Source: Clostridium sp. (GTDB lineage: Bacteria; Bacillota; Clostridia; Lachnospirales; Lachnospiraceae). Taken from it: 64,000 nt of DNA. A program made the position numbers and the translations under genes. The stretch lies in contig JAGZZT010000006.1 of NCBI GenBank assembly GCA_018377235.1, positions 1-64,000 on the forward strand, given 5' to 3'. Below are positions 53,942 to 62,468 of the stretch, piece after piece. Below the pieces are notes generated by a model. The model was not told where the DNA came from and searched no databases. It was given only the letters and a program-made list of their open reading frames with translations. The first letter of the stretch is position 1, and each line of letters opens with the position of its first letter.

Positions 53942-54754
53942 ATGAAATTTACGAAAATGCAGGGAATTGGAAATGATTATGTATATGTGGACTGTTTTCA
54001 GGAGACAGTAGAGAATCCGGGAAAAACTGCTGTATTTGTCAGCGATCGTCATTTTGGAATCGGTTCTGACGGGCTGATTCTCATTAAACCGTCAACAGTA
54101 GCTGACTGTCAGATGGATATGTACAATCTGGATGGTTCCAGGGGAGCCATGTGCGGAAATGGAGTCAGATGTGTGGGAAAATATGCCTATGATCATGGAA
54201 TTGTTCCTCCGGATCGCACGACTCTGACCGTGGAGACAGCGTCCGGCATTAAGACTCTTCAGATTCAGGCGGAGAATGGAAAAGCCAGGGAACTGACAGT
54301 AGATATGGGAAAACCGGAAATTACATCAGAGATTTTTGAACCGATTACAGTAGATGGGCAGGAATACCGTTTTATTGGAATTTCCATGGGAAATCCCCAT
54401 GCAGTCCTCTTTGTGGACGATACAGAGTCAATACCTCTTGAGACTATCGGACCAAAGTTTGAGAAGCATAGCCGTTTTCCAGATAGAACCAACACAGAGT
54501 TTGTGGAGATTGTGGACAGAGGCCATATTAAAATGAGAGTCTGGGAGAGAGGATCTGGAGAGACTATGGCATGCGGAACAGGAGCCTGCGCCAGCGCGGC
54601 AGCCAGTATACTGGCAGGCTACACTGATACAAAGGTAGAGGTGGAACTTTTAGGAGGCAGCCTGCTCATTGAGTGGGACAGGGAAAAAGATACCATATAC
54701 ATGACAGGACCAGCTGAGGAGGTATTCTCCGGAGAAATTGAGCTGAATTTTTAA
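53942..54754 (+). CDS. dapF: diaminopimelate epimerase
   Basis: 270 residues with both catalytic cysteines: C71 in AMCGNGVRC and C211 in TMACGTGACAS. Also DPxx-type FTKMQGIGNDYVYVD and GIGSDGLILI. It converts LL- to meso-diaminopimelate for peptidoglycan and lysine. AAGGGAGAAAAAG precedes the ATG, 13 bases after the ANTAR gene. Confidence 0.95.
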   Translation: MKFTKMQGIGNDYVYVDCFQETVENPGKTAVFVSDRHFGIGSDGLILIKPSTVADCQMDMYNLDGSRGAMCGNGVRCVGKYAYDHGIVPPDRTTLTVETASGIKTLQIQAENGKARELTVDMGKPEITSEIFEPITVDGQEYRFIGISMGNPHAVLFVDDTESIPLETIGPKFEKHSRFPDRTNTEFVEIVDRGHIKMRVWERGSGETMACGTGACASAAASILAGYTDTKVEVELLGGSLLIEWDREKDTIYMTGPAEEVFSGEIELNF

Positions 54755-54837
54755 CTGAGATAAGCAGAAGGAACTCTTTCTGTCCTTTTTCATAGAATAT
54801 AATAGAAATGCTTAGAAAAGGAGCCTTTCTTTTAAAT

Positions 54838-55638
54838 ATGAAAAAGAGAATTGTAATAGATGCAGGTCATGGAGGAACAACGGATCCAGGAGCCGTATAT
54901 TTTGGAAGACAGGAAAAGGACGATGCGTTAAAGCTGGCTTTGGCAGTGGGAGATCTCCTGGAGAACAGGGGATTTGATGTGATGTATACCAGAGTGGACG
55001 ACGTTTATCATACCCCTTATGAGAAGGCAGATATGGGAAATCATGCAGGAGCCGATTATTTTATCTCCATTCACAGAAACGCAGCCCAAATTCCGGGGAC
55101 AGCCTCAGGAATTATGACCTTAGTGTATGAGGATATGGGGATAAACGGCAGGCTGGCCAGAGCGGTGAATGAGGAATTGGAAAAGACCGGCTACCAGGAT
55201 CTGGGGGTGGTAGAAAGACCGGGGCTGGCGGTACTTAGGCGTACGGCAATGCCGGCTATTTTAATAGAGGCTGGCTTTATCGACAATCCTCAGGATAATC
55301 AGCTGTTCGACGATAATTTTGAGGCGATCGCAGAGGCGGTTGCCAACGGCGTGGAAAAGGCGGTAAGGGAAGAAGAAAAGAGAGAACTGCCGGTTTACTA
55401 TATGGTGCAGACAGGAGCCTATCGTCTGCGTTCTCTGGCAGAACAGCAGCTGTCAGAGCTTCAGTCTCAGGGATATCCCGCATTTCTGGTCTATGACAAC
55501 GGCTATTACGATGTGCGGGCCGGCGCTTTCCTGAATCTGGATTATGCGGCGGCTCTGGAGGAGGAACTGAGATCACGTGGCTACAATACATTTATTGTGA
55601 AGGATTACAGCACAGAGGATAAGGAGAAAATGAAGTAG
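54838..55638 (+). CDS. N-acetylmuramoyl-L-alanine amidase with SPOR domain
   Basis: 266 residues from the ATG at 54838 (or 276 from 54808; neither has ideal ribosome spacing). The Amidase_3 zinc/catalytic motifs are complete: IDAGHGGTTDPG, SIHRNAA and ILIEAGFIDN. A SPOR-like repeat (about 190-266, YYMVQTGAYRLRSLAEQQL) would bind denuded septal glycan. No signal peptide is visible, which is odd for a wall hydrolase; it may use a phage- or spore-type route or act in the mother cell. Confidence 0.88.
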   Translation: MKKRIVIDAGHGGTTDPGAVYFGRQEKDDALKLALAVGDLLENRGFDVMYTRVDDVYHTPYEKADMGNHAGADYFISIHRNAAQIPGTASGIMTLVYEDMGINGRLARAVNEELEKTGYQDLGVVERPGLAVLRRTAMPAILIEAGFIDNPQDNQLFDDNFEAIAEAVANGVEKAVREEEKRELPVYYMVQTGAYRLRSLAEQQLSELQSQGYPAFLVYDNGYYDVRAGAFLNLDYAAALEEELRSRGYNTFIVKDYSTEDKEKMK

Positions 55639-55757
55639 AAACCTTGTTCCTGCTGCTGGCTTCAAGACGGATCTCCGGCAGCAGGAAGACAGGAAAAAGG
55701 CGGTGGAAAACGTCGGGCAGAAAAGAGAAAAAGCCCAGGATGCAGGAGGAATTAAGG

Positions 55758-57725
55758 ATGAATCAGGAACAGAAAATAGAACGGATGAAGAAGCTGATAG
55801 AGCTGCTTAACCGGGCTGGACGAGCCTACTATCAGGAAAGCCGGGAGATTATGAGCAACTTTGAATATGATCGGCTTTACGATGAGCTGGCAGGGCTGGA
55901 GGGGGAGACGGGAACGATATTCGGAAACAGCCCCACTCAGAACGTAGGCTATGAGGCAGTCAGCGCTCTTGTAAAAGAGCGCCACGAAAAGCCCATGCTA
56001 TCCCTGAACAAGACAAAGAGCGTGGAGGAACTGAAAGAGTGGCTGGGCAGCGAGCAGGGGCTTTTGTCCTGGAAAATGGACGGTCTGACTATTGTTCTGA
56101 CCTACGAGGGAGGAGAGCTGAAAAAGGCCGTTACAAGGGGAAACGGAGAGATTGGAGAGGTGATTACGGCCAATGCCAGAACATTTGTCAACCTGCCGCG
56201 GACCATTCCCTACACAGGCCAGCTGGTGCTTCGGGGGGAGGCAGTGATCCGCTATTCCGATTTTTCAAAAATTAATGAAGAAATTGAAGATATAGACGCC
56301 AGATATAAAAATCCCAGAAATTTGTGCAGCGGGTCGGTGCGCCAGCTGAACAGCCAGATTACAGCTCAGAGAAACGTCCGCTTTTTTGCCTTCAGCCTTG
56401 TGATGGCCGATGGCGTGAATTTTGAAAATTCCAGAGAGAAGCAGTTTTTATGGCTTCAGTCCCAGGGGTTTGAGACTGTGGAGTACAGGCGCGTCACAGC
56501 GGCCAGCTTAGAGGAGGCGGTAGCAGGATTCTCCAGGCAGGTGGAGGAAAACGATGTGCCGTCAGACGGACTGGTGCTGCTGTTTGACGATATTGCCTAT
56601 GGACAGTCACTGGGACGGACGGCCAAATTTCCAAGGGATTCCATTGCCTTTAAGTGGGCGGATGAAATTCAGGAGACAACTCTGTCTTATATCGAGTGGA
56701 GCGCTTCCAGGACAGGCCTGATTAACCCGGTGGCTGTATTTGAACCGGTGGAGCTGGAAGGAACGACAGTGACCCGCGCCAGCGTTCACAATTTAAGTAT
56801 TATGGAGTCACTGGAGCTGGGAGAGGGGGACAGGATTACTGTCTACAAGGCCAACATGATTATCCCGCAAATCGCAGATAATCTGACCAGAAGCGGCGTG
56901 AAGCATGTTCCGGAGAATTGTCCGGTCTGCGGAGGAAAGACTGAGATACGTCAGATGAACGATGTTAAGTCTCTGTACTGCACCAACCCGGACTGCCAGG
57001 CTAAGAAGTTGAAAAGCTTTGCTCTTTTTACCAGCCGGGACGCTTTAAACATTGCGGGGCTTTCGGAAGCAACGCTGGAAAAGTTTATTGGAAGAGGATT
57101 GATCCACGAGTACGCCGATATCTTTCACCTGGATGCCCATGAGGCTGAGATTGTGGAGATGGAAGGTTTTGGAAAGAAATCCTTTGACAAGCTTTGCGAA
57201 GCAGTAAAACAGTCGTCCCATACTACCCTGCCCAGAGTTATTTACGGGCTGGGAGTAGCTGGAATCGGCCTTGCCAATGCAAAAATGCTCTGCCGCCATT
57301 TTAAATATGATTTCCAGGCAATGAGAAACGCTAAACAGGAGGAACTGACAGCGATTGACGGAATCGGAGAGGTTCTGGCAGACGCCTGGATTCAGTTTTT
57401 CCGGAATGAGAAGAACAACAGGGTAACAGACCGCCTTTTAGCGGAGCTGATGCTTCCTCCGGCTCCTGAGGAGGAAGAGGGGAAGGAAGGAGGACTCGAC
57501 GGACTCACCTTTGTTATTACCGGATCTGTGGAACGGTTTAAAAACAGAAAAGAGCTGCAGGAACAGATTGAGGAGAAGGGCGGAAAGGTGACGGGAAGTG
57601 TAACGGCTAAGACAAGTTATCTGATTAATAATGATTCGGCCTCTTCTTCCTCAAAGAATAAAAAGGCCAGAGAATTGAATATTCCCATTATCACAGAGGA
57701 AGAATTTATAGAAATGTTTGGTTAG
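55758..57725 (+). CDS. ligA: NAD-dependent DNA ligase
   Basis: 655 residues from the ATG at 55758 after AGGAGGAAT; the upstream frame to 55644 has no site. Domain Ia with YDRLYDEL and HEKPMLSLNKTK, adenylation lysine in SWKMDG, OB fold, four-Cys zinc finger (CPVCGGK, CTNPDCQ), HhH repeats (IDGIGEVLADAW) and a C-terminal BRCT domain are all present. It seals Okazaki fragments. Confidence 0.95.
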   Translation: MNQEQKIERMKKLIELLNRAGRAYYQESREIMSNFEYDRLYDELAGLEGETGTIFGNSPTQNVGYEAVSALVKERHEKPMLSLNKTKSVEELKEWLGSEQGLLSWKMDGLTIVLTYEGGELKKAVTRGNGEIGEVITANARTFVNLPRTIPYTGQLVLRGEAVIRYSDFSKINEEIEDIDARYKNPRNLCSGSVRQLNSQITAQRNVRFFAFSLVMADGVNFENSREKQFLWLQSQGFETVEYRRVTAASLEEAVAGFSRQVEENDVPSDGLVLLFDDIAYGQSLGRTAKFPRDSIAFKWADEIQETTLSYIEWSASRTGLINPVAVFEPVELEGTTVTRASVHNLSIMESLELGEGDRITVYKANMIIPQIADNLTRSGVKHVPENCPVCGGKTEIRQMNDVKSLYCTNPDCQAKKLKSFALFTSRDALNIAGLSEATLEKFIGRGLIHEYADIFHLDAHEAEIVEMEGFGKKSFDKLCEAVKQSSHTTLPRVIYGLGVAGIGLANAKMLCRHFKYDFQAMRNAKQEELTAIDGIGEVLADAWIQFFRNEKNNRVTDRLLAELMLPPAPEEEEGKEGGLDGLTFVITGSVERFKNRKELQEQIEEKGGKVTGSVTAKTSYLINNDSASSSSKNKKARELNIPIITEEEFIEMFG

Positions 57726-57803
57726 GACAGATTTTTTTCGGGCTGCTGGCAATTACGGCTGAAATATGGTATGATACCCTACAGACTAATGGGGAGGAAA
57801 CAT

Positions 57804-58736
57804 ATGCCGATTAAAGTACAGAAAGATCTGCCGGCCAAGGCAGTTCTGGAATCAGAAAATATTTTTACGATGGATGAGGATCGGGCTCTGAGTCAGGATA
57901 TCAGGCCTCTGGAGATTCTGATCCTGAACCTGATGCCGATTAAGGAGGAGACGGAGACACAGCTTCTGAGAGCGCTTTCTAATACGCCTCTGCAGGTAGA
58001 CTGCACTTTTTTAATGCTTACGTCCCACAGCTCTAAGAACACCTCAGCCAGCCACCTGAATAAATTTTATGTGGTTTTCGATGATGTGAAGAAGAGAAAA
58101 TTTGACGGAATGATTATCACAGGAGCTCCCGTTGAGAACATGGAGTATGAGGAAGTGAATTATTGGCCGGAGCTGACGGCAATCATGGAGTGGAGCAAAA
58201 CACATGTAACCTCTACGCTGCACATTTGCTGGGGCGCTCAGGCAGGCCTGTATTACCACTATGGAATTCCCAAGTACAGGAGGGAACGCAAGCTGTCGGG
58301 CATTTACGAGCATCAGGTGTTAAACAGAAAGGTTCCGCTGGTACGGAGCCTGGATGACAGCTTTTACTGTCCCCACTCCCGGTGGACCGAGGTGAAAGAG
58401 GAGGATGTGAGAAAGCATCCGGAGCTGATGATTTTATCTAAGTCCAGGGAAGCAGGCATATTTCTGGTGATGAGCCGGGACGGGCGCCAGATTTTTATGC
58501 AGGGACATCCAGAGTATGACAGAATGACCTTAAACAATGAGTATCACCGGGATCTGAAGAAGGGAATGGATCCAGAGATTCCGTACAACTATTACGAGGA
58601 TAACGATCCGTTTTCGATTCCTGCCCTGAAGTGGAGAAATATGGCCAATACACTTTACACCAACTGGCTGAATTTCTATGTATATCAGGTCACGCCGTAT
58701 CTTTTGGAGAGCGATGGGCTGGAATCTGGAGAATGA
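57804..58736 (+). CDS. metA: homoserine O-acyltransferase (MetA)
   Basis: 310 residues from the ATG at 57804 after GGGGAGGAAA. The catalytic Cys is C142 in HICWGAQAGLYYHYGI, and the His/Glu pair lies in QGHPEYDRMTL. MetA activates homoserine with acetyl- or succinyl-CoA for methionine synthesis; many Firmicute members use acetyl-CoA, and residue 111-type specificity was not assigned. No SAM riboswitch fits in the 78-base upstream gap. Confidence 0.94.
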   Translation: MPIKVQKDLPAKAVLESENIFTMDEDRALSQDIRPLEILILNLMPIKEETETQLLRALSNTPLQVDCTFLMLTSHSSKNTSASHLNKFYVVFDDVKKRKFDGMIITGAPVENMEYEEVNYWPELTAIMEWSKTHVTSTLHICWGAQAGLYYHYGIPKYRRERKLSGIYEHQVLNRKVPLVRSLDDSFYCPHSRWTEVKEEDVRKHPELMILSKSREAGIFLVMSRDGRQIFMQGHPEYDRMTLNNEYHRDLKKGMDPEIPYNYYEDNDPFSIPALKWRNMANTLYTNWLNFYVYQVTPYLLESDGLESGE

Positions 58737-58781
58737 TGCCGGCATCAAGAGTGGAAAGAATTTGCGAAATAAAAATCAGAA

Positions 58782-58806
58782 ACGAGATACGTTCATCGTA
58801 TCTCGT
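58782..58806 (+). terminator. hairpin after metA
   Basis: ACGAGATACG (58782-58791) pairs with CGTATCTCGT (58797-58806) over a 5-base loop. No T-run follows closely, so its efficiency is uncertain. Confidence 0.5.
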
Positions 58807-58849
58807 CTCTGCTATATAGGAAAAACAGGAACAAAAATGGAGGAAATAC

Positions 58850-59827
58850 ATGAGCACTTATTTGGTAGATTTTGAGAACGTAGGGGTTGGAGGGATGGAC
58901 GGCGTGGAAAAGCTGTCAGATCGGGACCGTGTTGTGATTTTTTATGGAAAGCAGGCTGCTGCAGTACCTTTTGAGCGCCATATAGAGATCGCCTCCTCCA
59001 GGGCGGAGGTCAGGTATATCAAGGTGGATAAGACGGGGAAAAATTTCCTGGATTTTCAGCTGTCCAGCTACTGTGGATATCTGATTGGAAGCACCTCTGA
59101 GAGGGAATTTATCATTGTCAGCCGTGACAATGGTTTTGGCAGCATGGAAGATTTCTGGCATGGGAAGGAGATGTCTGGAAAGAAAATCAGCATGAAGAGG
59201 CGTCCAGCCATCGCAGTCAGCGGGGAAGAGCTGGAGAATGTCCGGGAAATTATTGTGGATAAGGGAGAGCGCCAGGCGTCAGCGTCCGGAGAGGCCGTTC
59301 AGGAGAAGGAGAAGAGACCAACAAAGCAGACAGAAAACGGCGGAAACAGGAGAAGGCGCAGAAACAACAGAAATCAGACAAGACCTCAGCCGGAGGGAAT
59401 GATAAAAATTCAGACTATCTCAGCAGAGAGCCGAAAACAGGAACCGGAGCAGAGCAGGGAGCAGGAGAAAAAAGAAGTCTGCAAAGAGGCAGTAAGAGAG
59501 AGACAGCCGGAAAAATGCAGAGAGACAGATAAGGAAAAAGAGGGATCCTCTAAGAAGCATAACAGAAGGAGAGAGGGACGGCCGGGCGGAAGGCAGGAAA
59601 GAAGCGGCCGGAAGGAGAAGAGAGAAGCTTTTGCAGAGGAGGAGAAGCCGCTTGAGAAGGCTGCTGCGCCGGAGTCTGAGAGGCCTTTTGAGCCTGAAGG
59701 GCAGGTGGAAGCAGCCGCAGAAAAAGACAGCGTTTCTCAGAAGCAGGAGGGAATACAGGAGAGACGTCCTTACAGGAAAAGCAGGAGAAGACCAAGAGGA
59801 AGGTACGTCTGGAACCGGCAGAAGTAA
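58850..59827 (+). CDS. PIN/NYN-like domain protein with long basic disordered tail
   Basis: 325 residues. The first about 130 resemble a PIN/NYN nuclease-like domain: the opening MSTYLVDFENVGVGG with the acidic DFEN motif, VVIFYGKQAAAVPF and FIIVSRDNGFGSMEDFW with the second acidic residue. From about 145 it is disordered and dominated by Arg, Lys, Glu and Gln, with an NRRRRRNNRN block and a final SRRRPRGRYVWNRQK. The tail suggests RNA or ribosome binding. GGAGGAAA precedes the ATG. No family name can be given. Confidence 0.8.
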   Translation: MSTYLVDFENVGVGGMDGVEKLSDRDRVVIFYGKQAAAVPFERHIEIASSRAEVRYIKVDKTGKNFLDFQLSSYCGYLIGSTSEREFIIVSRDNGFGSMEDFWHGKEMSGKKISMKRRPAIAVSGEELENVREIIVDKGERQASASGEAVQEKEKRPTKQTENGGNRRRRRNNRNQTRPQPEGMIKIQTISAESRKQEPEQSREQEKKEVCKEAVRERQPEKCRETDKEKEGSSKKHNRRREGRPGGRQERSGRKEKREAFAEEEKPLEKAAAPESERPFEPEGQVEAAAEKDSVSQKQEGIQERRPYRKSRRRPRGRYVWNRQK

Positions 59828-59877
59828 AAGGCAGCTTAGAAAGATGAGACAAAGACAGGAGAAGAGGGGGAACTGAT

Positions 59878-61266
59878 ATGGCAGATAAGACAGTGATGGA
59901 CATGCGGTATTTAAATGTGCCGCTTCCGGAGGATTTGATGAAGCTGAAATGGGGCGGAGATTATGAGAGGCTGGTTCGGGTGATTGACCGGCGTCTGGCA
60001 GATGAAACTCTTCCCGAAGCGCTCAGAAAGCGTCTTCAGCTGGAGCGGATTCTGGCGGCCAGAATTCCATCCCAGTATCCATATTCCTATGAGGAGGCTC
60101 TGGAGCTTCTCAAAACAAAAATCAGAGATTTTAAGGACGAGGAGCTGGAAATGCTCTGGGAGGAGAACACGGCAGAGTGGATTTATATAAACGGAAAAGT
60201 ACGTTTCCATGAGCTGTTTTTCGACAATCTAATGAAGACAAGGGAAGATTATGGAGCGCGTTTTCTGGGAAAGCTGGAGGATAATGAAAAGAACGCGGCT
60301 CTCTTCAGGGAAAATGTCCGTCTGATGGAGGAAAAGGGAGGACGGACCGTTCATATGCGCCTTTTGACAAAGCTCTCTCTGACTCCGGAGGCAGAGAAGG
60401 CTTTCATGGGCAGAACTGCCCGTGTGTACATGCCTCTTCCAGTGGAATATGCTCAGGTAAAGAATTTCCGTGTTCTGGGTTTTCAAGGTACGGCCGGAGA
60501 ACCGATATCTGTGGACAATGGAGATTATCCTCAGAGGACAGCCCTGTTTGAGACTGTGATCAGAGGAGGGGAGGTATGGCAGACAGAGTTTGAGTTTGAC
60601 AATGAGACTGTTTTCAGAAATCCGGATCCTTCCCAGGTTCTTCCAGTACAGCCGTCCTTCTATACAGGAGAGGAAGCGCCTCATATCCGTTTTACGCCTT
60701 ATCTCAGGGAACTGACGGAGAGTGTGACAGGAGGAGAGAAAAATCCCCTTTTGGCAGCGGAGAAAATATACCGGTTTATTACCTCCCAGGTAAAATATTC
60801 CTTTGTGAGAAGCTACAGCACAGTGGAGGATATTCCGGAGTTTACAGCTGCTAACAGGAAGGGAGACTGTGGCTTCCAGGCGCTGCTCTTTATCACCATG
60901 TGCAGGATTGCCGGAATTCCGGCCAGATGGCAGTCCGGCCTTTATGCCACTCCCCTGACTGTGGGATGTCATGACTGGGCGCAGTACTATGTGGCGCCAT
61001 TTGGATGGCTGAGTGCGGACTGCTCCTTCGGAGGATCAGCCTTCCGCCAGGGGGATGAGAAACGCCGCGCCTACTATGGGGCAAATCTGGATCCCTATAG
61101 GATCCCATATGCTTCCCAGTTTATGCACAGCTTTTCAAGGGCAGAGGAGGGTCTGCGGGATGATCCCTATGATAATCAGTCGGGCGAGGTATTCTGCGGC
61201 GGCCGTTTTCTTCGGTTTGGAAAGGAATTCACAGTGAAGTACAAACTGGAGACATCAGAAAAGTAA
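59878..61266 (+). CDS. transglutaminase-like (papain-fold) domain protein
   Basis: 462 residues. The N-terminal half (about 1-270) is unknown, mixed alpha/beta, with an immunoglobulin-like segment (MGRTARVYMPLPVEYAQVKNF). The transglutaminase core has C331 (KGDCGFQALLF), H365 (GCHDWAQYYVAPFGWL) and the following Asp in SADCSF, so the triad is complete. No signal peptide. Role unknown; possibly a cytosolic protease or isopeptidase. Confidence 0.85.
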   Translation: MADKTVMDMRYLNVPLPEDLMKLKWGGDYERLVRVIDRRLADETLPEALRKRLQLERILAARIPSQYPYSYEEALELLKTKIRDFKDEELEMLWEENTAEWIYINGKVRFHELFFDNLMKTREDYGARFLGKLEDNEKNAALFRENVRLMEEKGGRTVHMRLLTKLSLTPEAEKAFMGRTARVYMPLPVEYAQVKNFRVLGFQGTAGEPISVDNGDYPQRTALFETVIRGGEVWQTEFEFDNETVFRNPDPSQVLPVQPSFYTGEEAPHIRFTPYLRELTESVTGGEKNPLLAAEKIYRFITSQVKYSFVRSYSTVEDIPEFTAANRKGDCGFQALLFITMCRIAGIPARWQSGLYATPLTVGCHDWAQYYVAPFGWLSADCSFGGSAFRQGDEKRRAYYGANLDPYRIPYASQFMHSFSRAEEGLRDDPYDNQSGEVFCGGRFLRFGKEFTVKYKLETSEK

Positions 61267-61358
61267 TCCTGCAGGATATGAGAAAAGCTATTTGACGGAA
61301 AGAAAAAATAGTGGCATAATGAAAGGAAGCATCATAAAAAGAGGAGGAAATTTGTTTT

Positions 61359-61649
61359 ATGAAAGCATATGATGTACAGGCAAAAACAGAGGTAGAGGTT
61401 ACAGTAGAGGATTTGATGAAGCTCTTAGATTCCAACCGTCAGGTGGATCTGGTATTTTCAGAGCCGAGAACAGATGAGGACGGTTACCTTACATGGGATC
61501 GCGAGAACTGGCTGTTGGTAAAAGAGGGAAAATACCAGAGAAATTATTTCCTGAATGGAAAAGCACTCTACGATTTTACGCATCACAATAAGTATGATAT
61601 GAAGAATTCTTTCTTCCCGGATCAGGCGGAGAAGATTGAGCTGAACTAA
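61359..61649 (+). CDS. hypothetical protein, 96 residues
   Basis: A small soluble protein (MKAYDVQAKTEVEVTVEDLM, then EPRTDEDGYLTWDRENWLLVKEGKYQ, and a C-terminal DQAEKIELN). AGAGGAGGAAA precedes the ATG. No family recognised. A perfect 20-bp hairpin follows its stop. Confidence 0.75.
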   Translation: MKAYDVQAKTEVEVTVEDLMKLLDSNRQVDLVFSEPRTDEDGYLTWDRENWLLVKEGKYQRNYFLNGKALYDFTHHNKYDMKNSFFPDQAEKIELN

Positions 61650-61675
61650 AGGCATGGTAAAAGAGACTGAGCCTG

Positions 61676-61732
61676 AGAAAGCCGCCTGGCAGGACACTGA
61701 ATCAGAGAAAGCGTCCTGCCAGGCGGCTTTCT
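61676..61732. terminator. bidirectional terminator hairpin
   Basis: A perfect 20-base stem (61676-61695 with 61713-61732, AGAAAGCCGC and GCGGCTTTCT ends) with a 17-base loop, between convergent genes. Confidence 0.75.
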
Positions 61733-61747
61733 GCATGGACAAAAAGG

Positions 61748-62332
61748 CTATGGAGTTTTTCTGAAAAACAAATAGAAGCCGGGACTTCTGTTGTCTGTCT
61801 CTCTGGTGAGAAGTTCAGGAGAGCACCAGGCGAAAGGCTCGTCTAAGAGAACCTTGCCTTTACGGCCTGGTTCATCGTACCGCCCTGGTCTGAGGGCCGG
61901 ATCCAGAACGCAGATCTGATTATCGGCGCTTGCAATGAGAAGAATGAAATGCCCCTCATGGGCAAATACTCCCGTGTAGCCCTCTCTGTCTCCGCCTACA
62001 TTGGCAATGACACAGCCGCCGCGCTTCAGACAGCGGATAGCAGTGTGAACGCTCTCTGTGGTAGAATATCCCAGATTGAATTGACTGGCAACCACAGGTC
62101 CCAGAATTTCCATATCTGTGCCAGGCAGCAGATTTGCTTTGTGTCTGACGGATAGGGAGACCAGCCGTTTCAGAGAAATAGACTTGTCTGTCAGCCGGTC
62201 CACCGCCATAGCCAGGCAGCAGAGACCGCAGCCAGCTTCCCGGACAGATGCCTGGATTAAAGGACTTCCAGGATGGCTGATATCTGTGGGATATGGAAGA
62301 GAAGGATAGTCTAATTGATTTAAAAATTTCAT
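61748..62332 (-). CDS. C39-like papain-fold protein
   Basis: 194 residues. A catalytic Cys region (REAGCGLCCLAMAVD, Cys near residue 35), His in AHEGHFILLIASADNQICV, and VLDPALRPGRYDEPG match the C39-like peptidase fold. There is no signal peptide or ABC/leader partner, so a bacteriocin-processing role is unlikely. GGGGGT precedes the ATG. The gene is divergent from the P1 peptidase. Confidence 0.75.
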   Translation of the reverse strand: MKFLNQLDYPSLPYPTDISHPGSPLIQASVREAGCGLCCLAMAVDRLTDKSISLKRLVSLSVRHKANLLPGTDMEILGPVVASQFNLGYSTTESVHTAIRCLKRGGCVIANVGGDREGYTGVFAHEGHFILLIASADNQICVLDPALRPGRYDEPGRKGKVLLDEPFAWCSPELLTRETDNRSPGFYLFFRKTP

Positions 62333-62360
62333 AATGTACCCCCTGCATTTAAAAATTCCT

Positions 62361-62390
62361 TTGACAATCCATGTTTCTATAAGATATTAT
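62361..62390 (+). promoter_or_regulatory. putative promoter of the P1 peptidase
   Basis: TTGACA at 62361-62366 and TATTAT at 62385-62390 with an 18-base spacer, about 80 bases before the ATG at 62469. Confidence 0.45.
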
Positions 62391-62468
62391 GGGGGAAAAG
62401 AAGTCTTTTGTCCAACATTTTTTGTGAAATGCCTGATGGGGGACATAAAACAAGGGAGGTTTACAAAC

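Noticed and set aside
57726..57803. SAM riboswitch upstream of metA
   Set aside because: The gap is only 78 bases and shows no terminator or SAM-aptamer core.
61748..62332. Bacteriocin-processing C39 peptidase
   Set aside because: It lacks a fused ABC transporter and no leader peptide or export genes are nearby; only the fold is similar.
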